20,786 bases of DNA from Acetobacteraceae bacterium. GTDB taxonomy: Bacteria; Pseudomonadota; Alphaproteobacteria; Acetobacterales; Acetobacteraceae. Shown here in pieces: positions 7,247-14,537 of the stretch (position 1 is its first letter; every line of letters starts with the position of its first letter). Made by a program: the position numbers and the translations under genes. A model generated the notes under the pieces. The model made no database searches, had not been told where the DNA came from, and worked only from the letters and a program-made list of their open reading frames with translations. The stretch covers positions 1 through 20,786 of the forward strand of contig PKWQ01000036.1 in assembly GCA_003133265.1 (NCBI GenBank), in the 5' to 3' direction.

Positions 7247-9594
7247 TGGCAGCGGAGCGGACCGATGACGGGGATGTCGCCCTCCACCGGCACGTAGTCG
7301 AATTGCACCGCACATTTCGTCCCATTCGGCAACACGACCTCCATTCGGTTCGTCGGCTTCAATCCGGTCACATAAGCTTCGCCGTCGAAGCCCACCGGCT
7401 GGTCCTCGGCACCTTCCACCTTTGCGACCGAACCAATAGGGACAGGCTTACCATTCGCGTCCTGCAGCTTGAGAAGCGCCGCGTTTACCTTGCGAATGCG
7501 GAAATCCACGGTCACGCCCGACCGGTCGGGCGGGCGCACCACCGTTGTGGTCTGCCCGACGTCGATATCCAGTGGCAGTTTGGCTGTATCCACCGACAGG
7601 TGGTTATTCTGGTAGGATAGCAGCAAGGGTACCAGGAGCTGCCCGTGGGAGTCTGTGGTGCCCAACGGCCGGTTTTCGTACAGCACCGGCACGTCGGCGA
7701 CGCCGCCCGTCCGCACGATCGCGAAGCTGTCATTGATCCGATCGGTGGCGAACAAAGCGCCATCGGCCCAGACCAGAGCGCCGCTCGCACCCGCGCGTTC
7801 GGCAACCTGCCCCGCCGACTGGTCCACCCCGGCAGACACGCGGCCCCAGGAACTGAGGAACTCACCCTCCGCCGACCGGTGCGCGCCGATGCCCTCCTGA
7901 TCCTGTAGCCGGTAGCCGTAATCGTTCTGCTCCTGCGCGTATTTACTGACCTGTGCGGACGGGCTGAACCGCCCCTTGTCCAGCGAACCGCCGACCGACG
8001 CCGAGGTAGACGCGCCGAGCGAGAAGCTGAGACCGACTGCCACGCCGTAGCTGCCGCCCGAATTGATGTCCTTATAGCCGGTGGCGTAAAACGACGCGCG
8101 GCCGGCGACAGGGATGCCGTAGCTCGCGGTGACCAGGTCGATATGCTGACTGTTGAGGAAGCTGGCCCCCTGCCGGGCGAAGATCGAACCCGGCAGCAGC
8201 GCCCCCGACGTTTGATGGACGTACGCAAGACCGATGCTTCCCCCCCAGTCGCCGAGCGGGAAGCCGAGGCTCGCGGTCAACGTTGACCTCGGCATAGGGC
8301 TGCCATTCACGGCGGCGATGTCGCGGTAGCCCTGTGTGGCAACCGTGCCGCTCACGGACAGGCTGAGGCTGCGCGACTGCCGCTGGAAGCCGGCCGAGAC
8401 CTGGCCCCCGTTATTGTCACTGCCGGCGGCCGCGGGTATTCCACCGTGTCCGGTGCTGCCAGCTACCGCTGTGTTGACCACCCCCAGCGTACCGACCTGC
8501 ACCGCCGCGCCGCCGCCGATCAGCTCCAACCCGTCGGTTGCCTCGACATGCCCTTCCAGGGTCAGCCAGTCCGTCAGGCCGTAGCGCGAGGACCCGTTCA
8601 CCGCCCACCCAGCATACAGATCGTCGGGCCGCCCATAGTTCTGGCGTACCGCGCCTGCCTCCAGCGAGTAGCTGGCCAGCCCGGGTTTCAGCAAGGCCGT
8701 GCTGGTATAGAACGGCATTGTCACCAGGGTCTGGCGGCCCAGCGCGTCCTGCACCATCACCGCCACTTCGCCAGCGCCAGTCACCACCGGCAGCGTCTGC
8801 GCCGCGAAGGGGCCGGGCTGAACCGGCCCGCTGTACTGGCGCATGCCGTTCACCAGCACGTTGACGGTGGAGGGCACGGCCGTGGAGGCGCTGATCACCG
8901 GCAGTGGATAGGTGATCAGGTCGGGCCGCAGGGCGAAATCGCTGGCGAGTTGGCCGCCGCCCAGGCGTATCGCCCGGCTCCAGGCCAGCGCCCCCGTTAC
9001 CACGTCGCCGATACGCCAGCGGCGCAGTTCATCGGGGTCGGTGTAGGTGTAGGTGGTATCCAGGCGGGCAAGACTCTTCTGTTCGGCATAGGGCGTGATG
9101 TTGGCGAGCCCGGTGGCCTGCAGCAGGCCGAACGGGCTGAAGGCGCGCATGTCGAGCAGCGCCCCGCCGATATTCTGCTGGCCGGTGAAGGTGCCAAGGA
9201 TGTCATAGTTGAGCACGGCGCCATACGCGGCCGCCGACAGCGGCGCCAGGCGGACCGACGACGACGCGCCGCCGATTTCTGTCGGGCGCAGCGCGGTGTC
9301 GTCGGCCGTCGCCTCCAGCGTCTGTCGCACCTCGTTCACCTGCGCGCGGACGCCGGGGAGCGCGGAGAGCGGAATCGGCTCGCTGCCCGCGGCGACGTTC
9401 GGCGGCAGGGCGAAGCCGAGTTCGGTCAGGTCGGAGGGCCGGGCATAGAGTACGCCGCCCCTCTCGGCGAACTCGCCGACCCGGCCGGTCGGGCGGCCGT
9501 TCATCACCACCTCCAGCACCAGTTGTCGTTCGGCGGCCAAAGCAACCGGCACCGCCAGCAATGCCGCCAGCAGCGTGCCGATGATCAAGCGCAT
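7243..9594 (-). CDS. Csu-type fimbrial outer-membrane usher
   Basis: This is a 783-residue usher with a cleavable signal peptide (LIIGTLLAALLAVPVALAA), an N-terminal periplasmic domain (LVLEVVMNGRPTGRVGEF), a 24-strand barrel region, and plug and C-terminal domains. SYQNNHLSVDTAKLPLDID and VEGAEDQPVGFDGEAYVTGL are typical C-terminal usher segments. Its size fits the FimD/PapC superfamily. It takes chaperone-subunit complexes and extrudes the fibre through the outer membrane. It lies 6 bp after the chaperone gene and overlaps the tip-subunit gene by 4 bp, so the cluster is one operon. Confidence 0.93.
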   Translation of the reverse strand: MRLIIGTLLAALLAVPVALAAERQLVLEVVMNGRPTGRVGEFAERGGVLYARPSDLTELGFALPPNVAAGSEPIPLSALPGVRAQVNEVRQTLEATADDTALRPTEIGGASSSVRLAPLSAAAYGAVLNYDILGTFTGQQNIGGALLDMRAFSPFGLLQATGLANITPYAEQKSLARLDTTYTYTDPDELRRWRIGDVVTGALAWSRAIRLGGGQLASDFALRPDLITYPLPVISASTAVPSTVNVLVNGMRQYSGPVQPGPFAAQTLPVVTGAGEVAVMVQDALGRQTLVTMPFYTSTALLKPGLASYSLEAGAVRQNYGRPDDLYAGWAVNGSSRYGLTDWLTLEGHVEATDGLELIGGGAAVQVGTLGVVNTAVAGSTGHGGIPAAAGSDNNGGQVSAGFQRQSRSLSLSVSGTVATQGYRDIAAVNGSPMPRSTLTASLGFPLGDWGGSIGLAYVHQTSGALLPGSIFARQGASFLNSQHIDLVTASYGIPVAGRASFYATGYKDINSGGSYGVAVGLSFSLGASTSASVGGSLDKGRFSPSAQVSKYAQEQNDYGYRLQDQEGIGAHRSAEGEFLSSWGRVSAGVDQSAGQVAERAGASGALVWADGALFATDRINDSFAIVRTGGVADVPVLYENRPLGTTDSHGQLLVPLLLSYQNNHLSVDTAKLPLDIDVGQTTTVVRPPDRSGVTVDFRIRKVNAALLKLQDANGKPVPIGSVAKVEGAEDQPVGFDGEAYVTGLKPTNRMEVVLPNGTKCAVQFDYVPVEGDIPVIGPLRCQ

Positions 9595-9600
9595 TTTCTA

Positions 9601-10335
9601 TTACGGCACGAGAGTGTATTCGGTCTTGCCCGCATCGGTCGTGACGCGGACATGCAGCGGGCCGGCTGGGGCACCGCCGCCGCTCTGCACGATCCAATGG
9701 CGTCGAGCGCCGGGCAGGACATACGGGTTCTGGCCACGGGCAACCACCTTCGGATGACCGCCATCGGGCAGCGTTACGTCGATCTCGTTCACCCTGGCGG
9801 AAGCATGCCCTGGATTGGTCGCTGTCAGCGCGATTTGCCCACCAGGGCCGGGCTCCGCCCGCCATTCCAGCGTCGGAGCCGCCGACGCAGGCGCCCCGGC
9901 AACGCCAGGGGGGGCAACAAACACCGGCAGCGACAGGCGCAGCACCACCACGATCTGCTTTCTCGGCCCACCGGCCGGCGGCACTTCGTCCAGCAGCAGA
10001 CGGTAGAAGCGTTGCTCGCCACCCCGCGCGCCGCCGCGCAGCAACAGCCGCAAGGTCTGCGATCCGTCCTGGGGAACGGTGAAGATCGGCGGCGAGACGA
10101 CTATGTCCTGGGTGGGCACCAGGACATCATTGTCCTCCGCCTGGGTCCAGCGATAAGCGCGTGCCTGAACCGCGGTGGGGGCTCCACCGTGGTTTTCCAC
10201 CGTGATGGTGGCCGTGGTTTGTCCGGGCGCAAGGCCAACGACGACGGGAGAGACGGTGAGCGCGGCCGCCCCTGCTTCACCGGCGCCTAGGCAGCCGATC
10301 GAGATCAGGGAAGCCAGGATCAATGCCGCACGCAT
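9601..10335 (-). CDS. Csu-type periplasmic pilus chaperone (PapD superfamily)
   Basis: This is a 244-residue secreted protein with a signal peptide (LILASLISIGCLGAGEAGAA) and the two Ig-like domains of pilus chaperones. The first domain shows LTVSPVVVGLAPGQTTATITVENHG, RAYRWTQ and the G1 segment SPPIFTVPQDGSQTLRLLLR. EQRFYRLLLDEVPP marks the join to the second domain. It holds pilin subunits by donor-strand complementation in the periplasm until the usher takes them. The gene starts 24 bp after the pilin stop and ends 6 bp before the usher. Confidence 0.92.
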   Translation of the reverse strand: MRAALILASLISIGCLGAGEAGAAALTVSPVVVGLAPGQTTATITVENHGGAPTAVQARAYRWTQAEDNDVLVPTQDIVVSPPIFTVPQDGSQTLRLLLRGGARGGEQRFYRLLLDEVPPAGGPRKQIVVVLRLSLPVFVAPPGVAGAPASAAPTLEWRAEPGPGGQIALTATNPGHASARVNEIDVTLPDGGHPKVVARGQNPYVLPGARRHWIVQSGGGAPAGPLHVRVTTDAGKTEYTLVP

Positions 10336-10359
10336 CGTTACGCCCGGACGTCACGAGGT

Positions 10360-10854
10360 TCAGTAGGTCACGGTCACCGTCACGATGTCCGCGTATTGGC
10401 TCGACAGCGCCAACGTGCCTACGTGCAACGTCTGGCCGGACGGAATTTTGGCATACAGGGTCGAGGTCTGCGCCGATCCGTTGCCGATGGGGCTCACAAG
10501 GTTCGAGCCATTGTCCCAAACAGTCGAATACCCGCTATCCGAGTAGAGGTTGTAGTTCAAGTAGTTGCTGCCGGACACGAGCTTGTTCTGACCGCCAACC
10601 ACGTTGGCCCCGACAACACCGATGGTATAGGCGCCGCCATCGGTGCAAGTGACCTGGATGGCTGATGAGGTGGTCACGGCGCTCGCGTTGCTCGTCACAG
10701 CGGGGAATGACAGATCGGGGGCAGCGGTGATCGAGCAGACCGTCGGCACATCCGCGGTGACGTTGAGTGTGGTTGTCGCTGGACTCGATGCCCAGGCACC
10801 TTGCGCCATCATCACACCGGCGGTGGCGGTCGCGGCAAGAAGAATCCGTTTCAT
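10360..10854 (-). CDS. Csu/SCPU major pilin subunit
   Basis: The chosen ATG at 10854 (MKRILLAATATAG) follows AAAGGAACACGAAC, a good ribosome site, and begins a clear signal peptide ending near GAWA-SS. The upstream in-frame extension would bury the signal. The 164-residue product has a Ser/Thr/Val-rich beta structure, a cysteine pair (TVCSITAA and VTCTDGG), the family segment YNLYSDSGYSTVWDNG, and a C-terminal DIVTVTVTY strand. As first gene of the operon it should be the fibre shaft. Only one pilin is present, whereas classical csu operons carry several. The long upstream region with inverted repeats probably holds its control sites. Confidence 0.9.
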   Translation of the reverse strand: MKRILLAATATAGVMMAQGAWASSPATTTLNVTADVPTVCSITAAPDLSFPAVTSNASAVTTSSAIQVTCTDGGAYTIGVVGANVVGGQNKLVSGSNYLNYNLYSDSGYSTVWDNGSNLVSPIGNGSAQTSTLYAKIPSGQTLHVGTLALSSQYADIVTVTVTY

Positions 10855-11022
10855 GTTCGTGTTCCTTTGTCTGGCGAGGGAGTAAGGTTCTATTCTCCTT
10901 GGTGTCCAGATCAGATTGCGGATTGCCATTTTGGCCAGAATATCAGATGGACTAGGAGACTGATGAGATCGATAGAAAGAAGTCTATCGCCCGCAGCAGC
11001 GCCCTCCACTTAGCGAATGATA

Positions 11023-11193
11023 TCAATCACATGTTACCATTTGGTATTTATTGATAATCACATCATCGATTTCTACATTGAACAATATTGTAAATTTTTC
11101 GTTAAATTGCCGCATCTCTCGCGAGGTCACGACGGCGAATACCAACTCCTTCCGATCGGAAACATTTATCCAATCCCGCAGTCCGATGGCCAT
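11023..11193 (-). CDS. Small or remnant ORF, 56 residues, unknown
   Basis: The minus strand is open from ATG 11193 to TGA 11023-11025 and reads MAIGLRDWINVSDRKELVFA...NKYQMVTCD, with protein-like composition. The same frame continues upstream (TDPPW, then a TGA, then LFRSGDNIVDRCRET), as if a longer gene were interrupted by one stop. There is no strong ribosome site. It lies between 11194 and the pilin operon on the same strand. I recognise no family. It may be the tail of a decayed regulator or simply chance. Confidence 0.25.
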   Translation of the reverse strand: MAIGLRDWINVSDRKELVFAVVTSREMRQFNEKFTILFNVEIDDVIINKYQMVTCD

Positions 11194-11630
11194 GACGCGC
11201 CAAGGCGGATCGGTGAGTTTGTTTCAAGTCTCGCGGCAACGATCGACGATATTATCGCCGGAGCGGAACAGTTTGATGACATGGATAAAAGACCGGGAGG
11301 CTCGAAAGGAGCCGGAGTTTTGAAATTGGCTCCGACCCGGAGCCCCCACCATCGCTGAAACCACTTCCTGTTTCGAGGCAAAAACATAGTGCCACTCTGG
11401 AGTGGATATTGCTCCGCCAAGACCTGTGCCGGATGGCGGCGCGATTTTTATGGGGGGGAGGGACAACGCACCCGTTTCCTGGGTGTGTTTGTGGGCAAGC
11501 GCCCGTGCTGACAGGGAATCGTCAGTTAGATTATTGCGTTATGCTGGATAGTTGGCGGAGGGGATGAGATTTTCCGTAGATTGTCCATAGTGTGTTGTTA
11601 TTGCTTATAATACAGCCAGTTACGTGATCG

Positions 11631-11654
11631 ACGTTGGTCAAAACGTTGGTCAAA
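11631..11654. repeat. Perfect 12-bp tandem direct repeat
   Basis: ACGTTGGTCAAA occurs twice back to back with no spacer. TTGGTCAAA occurs again at 12172-12180. The 12-bp period is close to one helical turn, so two copies could form side-by-side protein sites. It lies 37 bp from the inverted repeat at 11691-11719 in a region without genes. Confidence 0.6.
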
Positions 11655-11690
11655 TATGGCCAGATTTCAGGCCGTTCGCCTGCTTTTCAT

Positions 11691-11719
11691 GGTTCGAATC
11701 CCACTATGGCATTCGAACC
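11691..11719. repeat. 9-bp inverted repeat (GGTTCGAAT / ATTCGAACC)
   Basis: Perfect 9-bp arms are separated by an 11-nt spacer (11700-11710). The left arm resembles a tRNA T-loop (GGTTCGAATCC), but no cloverleaf can be drawn around it. It could be a hairpin, an operator, or a recombinase core site. Confidence 0.55.
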
Positions 11720-12230
11720 CAGCGGCTGTGGGATTGATGGCTGTGCGTCCACCGTCACTCCTTGATCGGTGACCAAAGGTTGGACGGTTATCGAAGCTGA
11801 CCCCGCTAACCATGCCTCCGACCCTCATCCAGACCGCCCGGCTCACCATCTTCCGGCGACCGTCTGGACATGGCGGGGACGACGATCATGGTCAACCGGG
11901 CACCGGTCTTGAGTATTCGTCCGGCGACCGCCACGGCGTCGTCGCACAAGCGCCGGGATTGGATGTCCATTCCGGTCATATCTTCCGGAAACACTTCGAA
12001 AAGCGCGCCCGCCGCCGAAGAAGCGCGGTCGTCCGAAGCGGAGCTAAGATCGTATTTGAAAGAGCTTTGCTGAACTTTCGTCCAGCGATCTTATGCGCGT
12101 GGTGGCATCGCTCGCACTACCACCACCATCGCAGAAGACGACATACACCCTGAGCATCGCCTCCTGTTCGATTGGTCAAAGGCCAAGACCAAAATGGTTC
12201 ATTGCATTCTTGACCACCACATGCCTGCGC
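11720..12230. pseudogene. Decayed region with remnant of an IMVNRAPVL-type conserved hypothetical protein
   Basis: On the plus strand, 11870-11910 encodes TTIMVNRAPVL. I associate this with the N-terminus of an alphaproteobacterial conserved hypothetical protein family of about 200 residues (TIMVNRAPVLTLWAAVVAERLGFD). After a frame change the following bases read GVVAQAPGLDVHSG, which resembles the expected VVAERLGFD continuation. No long frame remains, so this would be a frameshifted, truncated relic of unknown function. The assignment relies on memory of a short motif and is tentative. The rest, to 12230, shows no coding signal. Confidence 0.35.
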
Positions 12231-12611
12231 TCAGCGCCCCAGCAGCTTACGCTTCTCTTCGAACTCGTCCTTGCCGATCTCGCCCTTTGCCAATCGTTCC
12301 TCAAGGATGTCCAACGCCCCACGCCCATGCCCACGGTCACAAATCGGGCAAGAGCCGTGGCGATGCCAATGGTGACAGGCTCCGAAGCAACGAACCAGCA
12401 ACACAATCAGGGCCACGATGCCGACGAGCGCGAGTAGCATCACGAAACAACCAAACACCATACCGGGATGCCAACCCCAGCCTCCGCCCCACATATGATA
12501 GAAGCCGTCCTGCGGCCCAGACGTGCTGGGATTTGGGCCTTGCTGAGCAAATGCATGCACCGCTGTAAGCGCAATCGCGCTCGCGGCGGCAACTGAGCCG
12601 AAACGCCTCAT
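12231..12611 (-). CDS. SHOCT-domain membrane protein with His/Cys-rich loop
   Basis: This 126-residue protein has a signal peptide (about 1-22, ending AFAQQ), a Gly/Trp/His stretch (FYHMWGGGWGWHPGM), one TM helix (about 52-72), a Cys/His-rich segment (CFGACHHWHRHGSCPIC) and a C-terminal SHOCT domain (ALDILEERLAKGEIGKDEFEEKRKLL). SHOCT modules are short C-terminal helical pairs of unclear role, often on small membrane proteins. The Cys/His segment could bind metal or haem, which is inference. The ATG at 12611 has an AGGAGG ribosome site. The promoter carries a perfect FNR-type box, so expression is probably oxygen-controlled. Confidence 0.85.
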   Translation of the reverse strand: MRRFGSVAAASAIALTAVHAFAQQGPNPSTSGPQDGFYHMWGGGWGWHPGMVFGCFVMLLALVGIVALIVLLVRCFGACHHWHRHGSCPICDRGHGRGALDILEERLAKGEIGKDEFEEKRKLLGR

Positions 12612-12638
12612 GATGCCTCCTACGACCTACGTATGCTA

Positions 12639-12680
12639 TTTCTAGGCGCCGGCTCGGGGTGGCGCTTTGATCCAGATCAA
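12639..12680 (-). promoter_or_regulatory. FNR/FixK-type box and class II promoter of the SHOCT gene
   Basis: TTGATCCAGATCAA at 12667-12680 is a perfect match to the FNR/FixK consensus TTGAT-N4-ATCAA. On the minus strand, 22 bp after it, comes TAGAAA (12639-12644) as a -10-like element. The box centre to -10 centre distance is 32 bp, which puts the box at about -41.5 with transcription starting near 12632. That is the geometry of class II CRP/FNR activation. The same layout recurs at 18146-18187. Confidence 0.75.
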
Positions 12681-12759
12681 GCGAGCACAAACATCCTCGA
12701 CGGCACGAGGGACGAGGACTGAACCCTCAATACGCGCTTTCCTTCATTGGCATGCGAGG

Positions 12760-12773
12760 CCGCAATACTGCGG
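12760..12773 (-). terminator. Weak hairpin downstream of the HU gene
   Basis: CCGCA-ATAC-TGCGG forms a 5-bp stem with a 4-nt loop about 80 bp beyond the HU stop on the minus strand. There is no T-run, so it is only a possible terminator between the HU gene and the SHOCT promoter. Confidence 0.2.
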
Positions 12774-12851
12774 GTTGATCGCCGTCACGTAGCACACGGA
12801 GCCGACCATTCGGCGCTTTACCATCGTGGGTGTGGCGGACCTCCGATCAGG

Positions 12852-13274
12852 CTACACGGCTTCCTTCAATTCCTTGGCTGCCCGGAAGGCGATCTTCTTG
12901 CTGGCCTTGATCTTGATCGCCTCGCCAGTCGCCGGGTTCCGTCCCATCCGAGCCGGTCGCGCCCGCACTTGCAGGATGCCGAGACCGGTCAGGCGGATTT
13001 TGTCTCCCTTCTTGAGGTGCCGGGTGGTGAGCGCCACCAAGTCGCCCAACATGGCCTCGACCTGCTTCTTCGGCAGGTCATGGCCCTCGGCCAACTCGGC
13101 GCCGATCTGTTTAAGCGTGATGGTGGCCTGCGGCGCACCCTTGGCTGGTGCTGCTTTCAATGGAGCGGCAGCCTTCTTGGCGGCAGGGGCGGCCTTTTTG
13201 ACTGCCGGGGCGGCTGCCTTGGCGACTGGGGCGGCCTTCTTGGCGGCGGGAGCAGCTTTCTTGGCTGGGGGCAC
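12852..13274 (-). CDS. HU-family DNA-binding protein with histone-H1-like N-terminal tail
   Basis: This 140-residue protein starts at a GTG (13274) after AGGAGATCATC. Residues 1-49 are low-complexity Ala/Lys/Pro repeats (PAKKAAPAAKKAAP type) resembling the eukaryotic H1 tail. Residues about 50-140 are an HU/IHF fold with the DNA-wrapping arm GRNPATGEAIKIKASKKIAF. HU dimers bend DNA and compact the nucleoid, and Lys-rich tails add non-specific affinity. In actinobacterial HupB-type proteins the tail is C-terminal, whereas here it is N-terminal. A stump of an IS3 orfA reads into this gene from upstream in another frame. Confidence 0.92.
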   Translation of the reverse strand: MPPAKKAAPAAKKAAPVAKAAAPAVKKAAPAAKKAAAPLKAAPAKGAPQATITLKQIGAELAEGHDLPKKQVEAMLGDLVALTTRHLKKGDKIRLTGLGILQVRARPARMGRNPATGEAIKIKASKKIAFRAAKELKEAV

Positions 13275-13338
13275 GATGATCTCCTGAAGAAATTCTCAGC
13301 GTTCCAACTTGCTCGCGCCGCTCCGATTCGGACAACTC

Positions 13339-13389
13339 CGCCTTGGCCTTGAATGCGGGAGAATGGGTCCGGCGTGTGCGTCTTGTCAT
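13339..13389 (-). pseudogene. IS3-family transposase OrfA, N-terminal stump
   Basis: ATG at 13389 after AGGAGCGACC encodes MTRRTRRTHSPAFKAKA, the signature start of IS3-family OrfA proteins, whose helix-turn-helix subunit is about 90-100 residues. After about 17 codons homology ends. The frame continues open through the HU ribosome site and into the HU tail codons in another frame. The insertion element is otherwise gone. Its start signals remain 115 bp upstream of the HU start, so ribosomes could enter the HU region through this ORF. Confidence 0.6.
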
Positions 13390-13666
13390 GGTCGCTCCTG
13401 ATACGCGGCATCCTCGCCGCTTTCAGGCAAAAGTCTCACTTATCGAACTGTCCGAATTTAGCCAGCCACCTCTCTCGGCGCTTATTGGGCAGCCCCTCAA
13501 TTCAGCAAGTTCACGTTGCTCGGATTGTTCGCCTATCAGGCCATTCGCGATACCCTTTAGGGCCAATCCACGCTGCACCGGGTTGAAGCAGTTATACCAA
13601 CTGCCCTAACCGCTGATCGTGCCGGATTCTACCCAACATTCCGCAGGTGAGGCGAGATGAAATTGA
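13390..13666. other. Intergenic remnant between IS3 stump and lipoprotein gene
   Basis: No gene was found. TGTCCGAAT at about 13451 is an inverted copy of ATTCGGACA near 13327, flanking the IS3 stump. A GCAGTT-ATACC-AACTGC hairpin at 13588-13604 lies about 60 bp past the stop of the minus-strand lipoprotein gene and could help end its transcript, but it lacks a T-run. The mixed content looks like old insertion-sequence debris. Confidence 0.3.
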
Positions 13667-14281
13667 TCAGAGTCTCCTTAACTCCGAATATCGTGAAACC
13701 ACCAATTCGTCCGCCTTCTGCATATCGTGAAGGCCCCGCAGTAGCATCTGCTCAATAACCCGATCGAACGCAACGTTCGTCGGCACTATTTCGACGCCGG
13801 GAGGTAGCGTCGCGTTTCCGATAGCCGTGTATAACGCATGTCTAATCGCAGTTCGCGTCACCGTTTTCCCATTGACTGTAATTGAGATGGTCATTTCATA
13901 TGAGTCCATTACGGTCGAACCAACCAAGCCAAAGGTTAGGCCAGTACCGAACCCCGTCGCTGCTGCTGCCCCTATATCACCAATATTGTTCACGATTATC
14001 TTTATATCGCCCACTGGTTGCTCGTCGGTCGGGACAATGAGTCCGGTGGCACGGAGCAATCGCTCGGCCTTGTCCTTAAGCTGGGAGTCGACCTTTGGAA
14101 ATGGTTGTCCGTTGCGCTGAAACTCGACCGCCAGCGTAAGTCGTAGAGGTTCTGCGCGCCTCTCTATGTCTTCATACGAGACTTTCGGTACTGAGGGATC
14201 TACAAACGTCTTCGGTGAGACACAGCCCATTAGTGATGAAAAAGAAAGTAGTAGCACGAATATCGAACGGATGGGCCGCAT
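13667..14281 (-). CDS. Hypothetical lipoprotein, 204 residues
   Basis: The start at 14281 has a good AAAGGAAACATC ribosome site. The signal peptide RPIRSIFVLLLSFSSLMGC ends in a lipobox (LMGC), so the protein should be lipid-anchored in the cell envelope. The mature part has a mixed alpha/beta pattern with a glycine-rich central segment (IGAAAATGFGTGLTFGLVG) that may be a membrane-associated hairpin, then a basic-polar C-terminus. I recognise no family. It sits on the same strand as the 14538 lipoprotein, 256 bp apart, so co-transcription is doubtful. Codon use is less GC-extreme than in the pilus operon, which suggests transfer. Confidence 0.75.
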   Translation of the reverse strand: MRPIRSIFVLLLSFSSLMGCVSPKTFVDPSVPKVSYEDIERRAEPLRLTLAVEFQRNGQPFPKVDSQLKDKAERLLRATGLIVPTDEQPVGDIKIIVNNIGDIGAAAATGFGTGLTFGLVGSTVMDSYEMTISITVNGKTVTRTAIRHALYTAIGNATLPPGVEIVPTNVAFDRVIEQMLLRGLHDMQKADELVVSRYSELRRL

Positions 14282-14344
14282 GATGTTTCCTTTATTCTTA
14301 TTTTATTCAATGCTCGCCCCTACTTCCAAGGCGTGCACAACCGG

Positions 14345-14431
14345 CTCGCTGCGCCGACAGCGTCAGAATCAGCGCATCCTTCTCCGCGTGCAACAGCTTG
14401 CTGAGGTCAAGGTCGGTGCTCGCTCCAACCC
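14345..14431 (-). pseudogene. Possible IS66-type transposase N-terminal scrap
   Basis: In the intergenic gap the minus strand reads STDLDLSKLLHAEKDALILTLSAQ. I associate this with the conserved start of IS66-family TnpC proteins (LSHAEKDALILALL type). A stop precedes it, and the frame loses similarity after about 28 residues. If correct it is a short relic without function. Recognition is from memory of a short motif. Confidence 0.4.
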
Positions 14432-14537
14432 TGAATCGAGTTGCCCGTTACTGTGTCAACCCCAATCTGCCGCTACCCTCGGAGACCGGGACGAGCGGTC
14501 ATCTTTAAAATTTGGATCAGGCTGATATCAGAGAAGG

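Larger units (their letters stand above)
10855..11690. promoter_or_regulatory. Long non-coding or decayed region upstream of the pilus operon
   Basis: No intact gene is convincing here. I see a perfect 7-bp inverted repeat with 6-nt loop at 10970-10989 (CGATAGA/TCTATCG). A TACCA-TT-TGGTA palindrome lies at 11035-11046 in an AT-rich patch (about 11010-11110). Alternating complementary 5-6-mers occur at 11299-11344, and CCACTC-TG-GAGTGG at 11392-11405. The AT-rich block 115-250 bp upstream of the pilin start is a plausible regulator or promoter target for the operon. No firm -35/-10 was assigned. Confidence 0.35.

Noticed and set aside
8446..10290. 614-codon plus-strand open frame across the usher and chaperone
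   Set aside because: It is antisense to well-supported pilus genes, with Arg/Ala/Gly-rich composition typical of shadow frames in GC-rich DNA.
11680..11720. tRNA 3' end suggested by GGTTCGAATCCCAC
   Set aside because: The T-arm does not pair and no acceptor or anticodon arms exist. The motif is explained by a 9-bp inverted repeat.
12775..12788. TTGATCGCCGTCAC as a third FNR-type box
   Set aside because: It fits the consensus poorly in the right half-site and is not placed at a promoter-like distance from any gene.
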